Assembly: GCA_964457405.1 (NCBI GenBank)
Contig: CAYWEP010000016.1
Location: forward strand, 1 to 19,803
DNA from: CAYWEP01 sp964457405
GTDB taxonomy: Bacteria; Patescibacteriota; Microgenomatia; Levybacterales; UBA12049
Direction: 5' to 3'
Length of the DNA: 19,803 nt
Part shown: piece after piece, positions 1 to 4,946 of the stretch
How the letters are laid out: every line of letters begins with the position of its first letter
Position numbering within the stretch: position 1 is the first letter of the stretch
Program-made: the position numbers and the translations under genes
The notes under the pieces: generated by a model
What the model was told of the DNA's origin: nothing
The model's database searches: none
Seen by the model: the letters and a program-made list of their open reading frames with translations, nothing else

Positions 1-443
1 TTATGATTCATCGAGCAATTTTTGGCTCTTTTGAGCGATTTATTGGCATATTGACTGAACATTATCAAGGCGCATTTCCGTTATGGCTCGCGCCGGTGCA
101 AGTTGTGCTTCTTCCGATTGCCGATCGACACGCAGAATACGCTCGTTCGATTATTCGAATAATCGAACAACAAGGAATAAGAGTTGAGCTTAACGACCGG
201 CAGGAAACACTGCAAGCAAAGATTCGTGAGGCTACTTTACAAAAAGTACCCTTTATGGGTATAATAGGGGACAAAGAAGTTCAAAGTTCAAAGATCAATC
301 CTTCGACTTCGCTCAGGACAAGCGATCAAAAATACGATGAGATGTATATTTCAGTAAGGACAAGAGGGGGGAAAGACGAAGGATCGTTGGCACTCTCTCA
401 ATTTTTACACCAGTTACAAGAAGACATTGATAAAAAGACATAA
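1..443 (+). CDS. thrS: threonyl-tRNA synthetase, C-terminal part (5' truncated by window edge)
   Basis: This is the 3' end of threonyl-tRNA synthetase, which charges tRNA-Thr in the cytoplasm. The visible 146 residues begin in the last class II catalytic segment (MIHRAIFGSFERFIGIL matches the conserved motif 3 region) and run into the anticodon-binding domain (WLAPVQVVLLPI, then QKVPFMGIIGDKEV and the closing ISVRTRGG). The ATG at position 3 is internal, not the true start. Between GDKEV and ISVRTRGG, where family members have only a few residues, there is an insertion of roughly 20 residues. It is encoded by a run of GTTCAAA-like heptamers followed by a CCTTCGAC...CTCAGG repeat (about 279-324). 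The stop codon overlaps the infC start by 17 bases, so the two are probably co-transcribed and translationally coupled. Confidence 0.95.
   Translation, partial: MIHRAIFGSFERFIGILTEHYQGAFPLWLAPVQVVLLPIADRHAEYARSIIRIIEQQGIRVELNDRQETLQAKIREATLQKVPFMGIIGDKEVQSSKINPSTSLRTSDQKYDEMYISVRTRGGKDEGSLALSQFLHQLQEDIDKKT
279..324 (+). repeat. in-frame CCTTCGAC...CTCAGG element with heptamer run inside thrS
   Basis: The element CCTTCGACTTCGCTCAGG plus ACAAGC lies at 300-323, preceded by GTTCAAAGTTCAAAGATCAA, a short run with 7-base period. It is read as PSTSLRTS. Similar elements occur in the PBP gene (5620-5644, minus strand) and in trmD (16100-16123). It sits exactly where the protein has extra residues compared with the ThrRS family, which suggests an inserted repeat rather than ancestral coding sequence. 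Confidence 0.7.
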
Positions 444-1017
444 ACGAAAAACAGAACAAAGAAGGTTTTACCGGACAAATGAGCGCATCTTTGCTTCTCA
501 ACTCCGTGTTTTGGACGATGGGGGCAAACAAATAGGCATATTGTCAAAATTTGATGCACTCGGTAAAGCACGAGCATTCGGATTGGATCTGGTAGAAATA
601 GCGCCGATGGCCAAGCCGCCGGTTGCAAAGATCATAGATTTTAAGAAATTCTTATACCAGGAAGAGAAGAAAAAAAGGGACGAGAAGAAGAAAGCAAAAG
701 TCTCGGAGACAAAGGAAGTGCGCTTAAGCCCGTTTATCTCTGAGAATGACTTACAGGTCATGGTCAGACGGACTCGGGAATTTTTAAAAGACGGAGATAA
801 AGTACGAATCGTACTCAAATTCAGGGGAAGACAAATTACGCACCCTGAGTTTGGCAGAAATGTCATTCAGAAACTTATCCAAGCAGTGAGCGACATTTCA
901 AAAGTTGATCGAGATCCACATTTTGAAGGCAATCAGCTCATTGGCCTTCTTTCAGCAGAAAGGAAAAAAAGTAATGCGCAAACTCAAAATAAAAAAATCA
1001 GTAGCCAGACGGTTTAA
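427..1017 (+). CDS. infC: translation initiation factor IF-3 (TTG start)
   Basis: IF-3 binds the 30S subunit, prevents premature 50S joining and checks the start codon and initiator tRNA. The 196 residues contain the N-terminal domain (RTNERIFASQLRVLDDGG to KPPVAKIIDFKKF, about residues 16-77), a Lys/Glu-rich linker helix (about 78-92) and the C-terminal domain (KEVRLSPFISENDL, KVRIVLKFRGRQITHPEFG, about 95-180). A basic Gln/Asn/Lys tail follows. In this frame no ATG or GTG exists between the upstream stop (355-357) and the conserved N-domain, so the start must be non-AUG; TTG at 427 is the best candidate, with a weak purine-rich AAGAAG just upstream. The gene overlaps thrS by 17 bases and rpmI by 44 bases, consistent with coupled expression. 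Confidence 0.95.
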   Translation: MIKRHKRKTEQRRFYRTNERIFASQLRVLDDGGKQIGILSKFDALGKARAFGLDLVEIAPMAKPPVAKIIDFKKFLYQEEKKKRDEKKKAKVSETKEVRLSPFISENDLQVMVRRTREFLKDGDKVRIVLKFRGRQITHPEFGRNVIQKLIQAVSDISKVDRDPHFEGNQLIGLLSAERKKSNAQTQNKKISSQTV

Positions 1018-1171
1018 GGTCACAAAAACCGGTAAGGTTATGTTTGGCCATCAGTACGGCAGCCATCTGAAACTCCACAAGTCAAAACGCAGAATCAGAC
1101 GGCAGAAAGAGCCGGGTGTGATGACAGGAACATTTGCAAAGAAAGTGAAGAAAATGCTAGGCGCCGCCTAG
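974..1171 (+). CDS. rpmI: 50S ribosomal protein L35
   Basis: L35 is a small basic protein of the large ribosomal subunit. From ATG 974 it is 65 residues, the normal family length. It shows the expected KIKKSVARRFKVTKTGKV start, the H-x-H-L motif region (SHLKLHKSKRRIRR) and the closing GTFAKKVKKML. An in-frame extension upstream to 905 is possible, but it would lie inside infC and give an atypical N-terminus, so it was not used. AGGA lies 10 bases before the ATG. The start is inside infC, giving a 44-base overlap; infC-rpmI-rplT is the classic conserved order. A 7-bp GC-rich hairpin spans the stop codon. Confidence 0.95.
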   Translation: MRKLKIKKSVARRFKVTKTGKVMFGHQYGSHLKLHKSKRRIRRQKEPGVMTGTFAKKVKKMLGAA

Positions 1172-1172
1172 C
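1156..1172 (+). other. GC-rich hairpin across the rpmI stop codon
   Basis: GCTAGGC (1156-1162) and GCCTAGC (1166-1172) form a perfect 7-bp stem with a GCC loop and enclose the TAG stop. No T-tract follows, so it is not a standard intrinsic terminator. It might slow termination or separate rpmI from rplT expression. Confidence 0.5.
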
Positions 1173-1173
1173 G

Positions 1174-1254
1174 AAGTCCTAAGTGCTAAGTCCTAAAAGT
1201 TATAAGTCAAAATGAGATCGACTTGGGACTTGTGACTTATAACTTGTGACTTTT
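1174..1254 (+). repeat. inverted array of AAGTNNN heptamers upstream of rplT
   Basis: The left arm (1174-1208) repeats AAGT every 7 bases, with one 2-base slip: AAGTCCT, AAGTGCT, AAGTCCTAA, AAGTTAT, AAGTC. The right arm (1221-1254) repeats the complement with strict 7-base period: ACTTGGG, ACTTGTG, ACTTATA, ACTTGTG, ACTT. The core AAGTTATAAGTC (1197-1208) pairs perfectly with GACTTATAACTT (1234-1245). The array fills almost the whole gap between rpmI and rplT, ending just before the rplT ribosome-binding site. Confidence 0.85.
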
Positions 1255-1266
1255 CTGAAAGGAATT

Positions 1267-1614
1267 ATGAGAGTAAAACGAGGCACTATTTCACGAAGAA
1301 AACATAATAAATTACTTGGTCTGACCAAGGGATTTCGTGGTACAAAAAGTAAATTGACAAAAGTCGCGCATGAAGCAGCACTTCACGCCGGCGCATATGC
1401 GTTCCACGGAAGGAAGCTTCGAAAGCGCGATTTTCGCACCCTTTGGATCACGCGAATTGGTGAAGCAGTGAAGCAAGAAGGTATATCCTACAGCGTTTTT
1501 ATGCATAAATTAAAAAAGGCAAATATAACACTTGATAGAAAAATGCTCAGCAATCTAGTCGTTCATGATCCAGAGACATTCCAACAGCTCATTCAGCAAG
1601 TCAAATCCGCATAG
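1267..1614 (+). CDS. rplT: 50S ribosomal protein L20
   Basis: L20 binds 23S rRNA early in 50S assembly. From ATG 1267 it has 115 residues, normal for the family. It begins MRVKRGTISRRKHNKLLGL, has the conserved KGFRGTKSKLTKVAHEAALHAGAYAFHGRKLRKRDFR stretch in separate parts (about residues 20-58), and then the WITRIGEAVKQEGISYSVFMHKL segment. An in-frame GTG at 1246 was not used because AAAGGA lies 5 bases before the ATG and family members start with this sequence. Unlike the tight infC-rpmI junction, a 95-base gap filled by an inverted heptamer array separates it from rpmI. In many bacteria L20 represses this operon by binding mRNA; whether the array takes part here is unknown. Confidence 0.96.
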   Translation: MRVKRGTISRRKHNKLLGLTKGFRGTKSKLTKVAHEAALHAGAYAFHGRKLRKRDFRTLWITRIGEAVKQEGISYSVFMHKLKKANITLDRKMLSNLVVHDPETFQQLIQQVKSA

Positions 1615-1639
1615 ATCCTCAGAAAAAATTATGGTCACT

Positions 1640-1676
1640 GCGACAACTGCTGGGTTTTGTGCTATCCTAACTAGGT
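1640..1676 (+). promoter_or_regulatory. pheST promoter; start codon 8 bases after the -10 box
   Basis: GCGACA (1640-1645) is followed by a 17-base spacer and then TATCCT (1663-1668) preceded by TGC, an extended -10. The pheS ATG lies at 1677, only 8 bases beyond the -10 hexamer, so the predicted transcript begins at or within a base or two of the start codon. No Shine-Dalgarno sequence is present. Confidence 0.55.
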
Positions 1677-2714
1677 ATGGAACATACACTTATGAATATC
1701 AAGAATAATGCGGTTTCGCTTATTCTTGAAGCAAAATCTCCTGAGGAGTTAGAGGAAATAAAGCTGCAATTTTTAGGGCGAAGCGGGCAGCTGACGCGAG
1801 CGATAAAAGAAATTGCCAAGTTACCGAAAGATAAGCGCCCAGAGATCGGACAACTTGTTAATGAAACAAAAAGCATCATTGAAGACGCGCTGGCGCGCGC
1901 AGCGCAAAATCTTAAACAGATAAAGACTGTTGAGCGAGCAAAAAGGCTTGATATTACCGAACCTGGTATAAAACCAAACATCGGACATTTGCACCCTATG
2001 ACCCAGGTTCTCTCAGATGTCGTCGATATATTTAAAACACTGGGGTTCCAAGCAGCAGACGGACCTGAAATTGAACTCGACAAATATAACTTTGAAATAT
2101 TAAATATACCCAAAGACCACCCGGCACGCGATGCACAGCAAACGCTTTATTTTGATATCAGAGGATCAGATATAACACCAGGAGAAGTAATACTCAGAAC
2201 CCAAACGTCTGCGATGCAGGGAAGAATTATGGAGAAAATAAAACCTCCTGTGCGCGTCATTGTCCCAGGAAAAAACTTTCGCTATGAACAGGTCGATGCG
2301 TCACATGGATTTGAATTTTGGCAGGTTGAAGGATTTTTGGTTGATACAAATGTCAGCCTCACTGATCTTTTCGGAACAATCGATTATGTTCTGAGGAAAC
2401 TGATGGGCGATAGCATAAAACTTCGTTTTGCTACGACAAATTTCCCATTCGTCGAACCTGGTGTCGACACCTATATCGAGTGTACTGTCTGTAAAGGAAA
2501 GGGGTGTAGCTTCTGCAAGCAGAGTGGCTGGAGCGAAATTATGCCCGCAGGTATGATTCATCCAAATGTATTGAAAGCTGTCGGGTATGATTCGCAAAAA
2601 ATCTCAGGCTTTGCATTTGCGATTGGATTGTCTCGGTTAGTTACACTTCGCTATCAAATGGATGATTTGCGATTGTTAACCAATCCTGACTTACGTATTC
2701 TTGAACAATTTTAA
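1677..2714 (+). CDS. pheS: phenylalanyl-tRNA synthetase alpha subunit
   Basis: PheS carries the class II catalytic core that forms Phe-tRNA-Phe together with PheT. The 345 residues comprise an N-terminal coiled-coil arm (about 1-85, including the ELEEIKLQFLGRSGQLT signature), motif 1 around HPMTQVLSDVVDIFKTLGF, motif 2 (PGKNFRYEQVDASHGFEFWQVEG) and motif 3 (GFAFAIGLSRLVTLRY). In motif 3, Ser replaces the Glu usual before the invariant Arg. A CTVCKGKGCSFCKQSGW segment has four cysteines and resembles a small metal-binding knuckle; comparable segments occur in other bacterial PheS proteins. ATG 1677 gives a normal N-terminus; a second Met five residues on is an alternative. pheT follows after 2 bases. 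Confidence 0.96.
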   Translation: MEHTLMNIKNNAVSLILEAKSPEELEEIKLQFLGRSGQLTRAIKEIAKLPKDKRPEIGQLVNETKSIIEDALARAAQNLKQIKTVERAKRLDITEPGIKPNIGHLHPMTQVLSDVVDIFKTLGFQAADGPEIELDKYNFEILNIPKDHPARDAQQTLYFDIRGSDITPGEVILRTQTSAMQGRIMEKIKPPVRVIVPGKNFRYEQVDASHGFEFWQVEGFLVDTNVSLTDLFGTIDYVLRKLMGDSIKLRFATTNFPFVEPGVDTYIECTVCKGKGCSFCKQSGWSEIMPAGMIHPNVLKAVGYDSQKISGFAFAIGLSRLVTLRYQMDDLRLLTNPDLRILEQF

Positions 2715-2716
2715 TT

Positions 2717-4603
2717 ATGCTTGCACCGCTTTCTTGGCTGAATGATTATGTAACAGTAAAAAACGATCCTGAGAAGCTTGGGCTTCGCCTGTCTGAAGTG
2801 GGTCTTGGAACAGAGAAGATAACCAAGGATAGAAATGACTATATTTTTGAGTTCGAGATTACGCCGAATCGACCAGACCTTCTGTCAATCGTTGGTATTG
2901 CGCGAGAGATTGCTGCTTTGGAGAAAAGTCGAGTTACATTGCCAAAATCTTCTTTTGATGCAACAAAGGTGCAACCGAAAAAAGTTCTGCCACTTGACGT
3001 AAAAACTGATCCGAAAATAAATCCCCGTTTCACAGGCATTATCATCGATGGAGTATCAGTAAAAGAATCACCAAGCTGGCTCAAAGAAAAACTGCGAAAA
3101 ATTGGTCAGCGATCGATAAATAATATCGTTGATATCACCAATTTCGTTATGTATGAGCTTGGTAATCCCATTCACGCATTTGATTATGACAAAATCGCAG
3201 GTCACCTCATGCAGGTTGACACAGCAAAAAGCGGGGAAATATTTAAAAGCGTTGATGGCATAAGCTATCATTTGCCCCAAGGAGCTGTCATTATTCGTGA
3301 CACGGAGAAAATTATTGACCTCTGCGGTATTAAAGGAGGATTTAATAGTGGAACATTTCCTGAAACAAAAACAATCATTTTACGCGTCCCTGTAGAAGTC
3401 CCCATCCTCATTCGCAGAACTTCTCAATACGTGTCGCTTCGCTCAGATGCAAGCAGTATTTTTGAGCGAGCAGTCAATGCTGGCGGGACAGTCGCAGCGC
3501 TGGAACGGAGTGCCAGTCTCATGCTCGAACTAGCAGGAGGAGAAATAGCAAGCAAACTATACGACTTGAAAAAAGAGAACTTTCAGCCTTGGCCACTCAG
3601 TCTTCGTCTGGAAAGACTAAACCAAATACTTGGCATTACAATTCCTGAAAAAGAAGTAATAACCATCCTTGGCAGCCTTAATCTCTTCCCAAAGTTGCAG
3701 AAGGATACTATCCTCTGTGACATTCCAACGTACAGAAATGACTTAAAAATCGAGGAGGACCTCATCGAAGAAGTTGCGAGAATGTATGGATATAACAATT
3801 TCCCAAAGACACTTCCGAGTGGACAAATACCGACAAAGCAAATACCCTATTTTAGGGACTATCGCACTGATGAAAAAGTGAAATATCTTATGACCGCAAC
3901 GGGATTTTCTGAAGTGTATACATATAGCTTGGTTAGTGAGAAAGACCTGAACGATGTAGGCGTTGATTCAGAAAAAGCATTACGAATTGATACGCCAGTG
4001 AGCCGTGAATATGAATATCTACGACCAAATCTAAAAATAAATTTGCACAAAGCTCTCAAACAAAATAAAGCCAATCATCCGCATGTCAGCCTATTTGAAC
4101 TCGGGAAGGTGTACCTAGGGAAAAGTCTTACTGAAGCAAGAGAAGCATATCACCTTGCAGGCATTTCGAGTGCAAAAAGTTTTCGTGAAATAAAAGGGCT
4201 GCTTGAGCGACTGAATCAAGAACTTGGAACCAATAACGACCCTGCAAAGCATATCGAAATTCTCGATGAGGGAATATATTTCGAACTCAATTACTCCCAC
4301 CTTTTGGAGAATATAAAACGCGAGAGAATCTTTATTCCAATCGCCAAATACCCACCAGTGATCGAGGATATTGCACTTGTTGTTCCAGAAGACACACAAA
4401 CAGGCGATATCATAGAGACAATTAAAAGTCAAAGTGAGCTTATCGTCGATGTCTCGCTTTTGGATAAATACCAAACGACCCGCACATTTCATATTCTTTA
4501 CCAAGACCCAAACAAAAACTTAACGAGCCAAGAAGTATCAAGAATAAGAGAAAAAATCATCAAAGTAGTCAAAGAAAACCATAGAGCAGAACTGAAAGCG
4601 TAA
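2717..4603 (+). CDS. pheT: phenylalanyl-tRNA synthetase beta subunit, lacking the tRNA-binding (EMAP/OB) domain
   Basis: PheT forms the heterotetramer with PheS and edits mischarged Tyr-tRNA-Phe. It is 628 residues against about 780-800 for typical bacterial PheT. B1 starts normally (LSWLNDYV) but passes within about ten residues from SEVGLGTEKI to FEFEITPNRPDLLS (about residues 26-57). The roughly 110-residue OB-fold B2 (tRNA_bind) domain normally inserted there is therefore missing. B3/B4 editing region (about 95-270, with NNIVDITNFVMYELGNPIHAFD), B5 (about 290-365, ending DLIEEVARMYGY), the catalytic-like B6/B7 and the C-terminal FDX-ACB domain (about 540-628, PIAKYPPVIEDIALVVPED) are all present. 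The absence looks like a clean domain loss, not a frameshift. Confidence 0.95.
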   Translation: MLAPLSWLNDYVTVKNDPEKLGLRLSEVGLGTEKITKDRNDYIFEFEITPNRPDLLSIVGIAREIAALEKSRVTLPKSSFDATKVQPKKVLPLDVKTDPKINPRFTGIIIDGVSVKESPSWLKEKLRKIGQRSINNIVDITNFVMYELGNPIHAFDYDKIAGHLMQVDTAKSGEIFKSVDGISYHLPQGAVIIRDTEKIIDLCGIKGGFNSGTFPETKTIILRVPVEVPILIRRTSQYVSLRSDASSIFERAVNAGGTVAALERSASLMLELAGGEIASKLYDLKKENFQPWPLSLRLERLNQILGITIPEKEVITILGSLNLFPKLQKDTILCDIPTYRNDLKIEEDLIEEVARMYGYNNFPKTLPSGQIPTKQIPYFRDYRTDEKVKYLMTATGFSEVYTYSLVSEKDLNDVGVDSEKALRIDTPVSREYEYLRPNLKINLHKALKQNKANHPHVSLFELGKVYLGKSLTEAREAYHLAGISSAKSFREIKGLLERLNQELGTNNDPAKHIEILDEGIYFELNYSHLLENIKRERIFIPIAKYPPVIEDIALVVPEDTQTGDIIETIKSQSELIVDVSLLDKYQTTRTFHILYQDPNKNLTSQEVSRIREKIIKVVKENHRAELKA

Positions 4604-4621
4604 ACCAAGCCGCGGCCCAAC

Positions 4622-4650
4622 TTGACATTTTCCTGACACTGGCATATGAT
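4622..4650 (+). promoter_or_regulatory. near-consensus sigma-70 promoter for the orphan 90-aa gene
   Basis: TTGACA (4622-4627), a 17-base spacer and TATGAT (4645-4650) make the strongest consensus match in the window. The predicted transcription start is about 4657, 14 bases before ATG 4671. Confidence 0.75.
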
Positions 4651-4670
4651 CCGGTTACGTAGTGAGTTTT

Positions 4671-4943
4671 ATGTCTGCTGAAGATGATGCATTCGTTCTG
4701 TATAGTAACTTTGATATACCTGATTCACAAGGCCATGCCCAAAGGCTTGAAACGCATACATACGCCGTTGTTCCTGCTAAACGCACCGATTATTCTCCCC
4801 ATGCGTTAAGACTCTCAAATCATGGCACTTTGTCCAGAACTGCTTTTGAAGCACAACCTTTACATAAAAAGTCTGGTTTAAGTTCAGTTGTTGCTGCTGT
4901 ACGGAACATTTTTTCTCGGACAGAACATCAACGAAGAGTTTGA
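4671..4943 (+). CDS. hypothetical protein, 90 aa
   Basis: I do not recognise this protein. It starts MSAEDDAFVLYSNFDIPDS and ends in a basic, probably amphipathic helix (SSVVAAVRNIFSRTEHQRRV). It has no signal peptide, no membrane segment and no cysteine. An in-frame GTG at 4662 would add three residues; ATG 4671 was preferred. Support for a real gene comes from the well-spaced TTGACA/TATGAT promoter just upstream and from the open frame filling the gap between pheT and the convergent PBP gene, stopping 3 bases before it. There is no clear ribosome-binding site. It could be a lineage-specific small cytoplasmic protein; no function is proposed. Confidence 0.6.
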   Translation: MSAEDDAFVLYSNFDIPDSQGHAQRLETHTYAVVPAKRTDYSPHALRLSNHGTLSRTAFEAQPLHKKSGLSSVVAAVRNIFSRTEHQRRV

Positions 4944-4946
4944 TTT

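Noticed and set aside
1174..1254. Repeat array before rplT as a CRISPR array.
   Set aside because: Units are 7 bases, contiguous and inverted, with no spacers and no cas genes.
1667..2113. 148-aa open frame on the minus strand inside pheS.
   Set aside because: Antisense shadow of a clearly conserved gene; low-complexity Ser/Phe-rich composition and no family match by eye.
2461..2530. Cysteine-rich CTVCKGKGCSFC segment of PheS as a novel zinc-finger fusion.
   Set aside because: A comparable cysteine knuckle is found at this position in other bacterial PheS proteins, so it is a family variant rather than a new fusion.
4115..4504. 129-aa open frame on the minus strand inside pheT.
   Set aside because: Antisense to the conserved FDX-ACB region; no promoter or ribosome-binding site and no recognisable motif.
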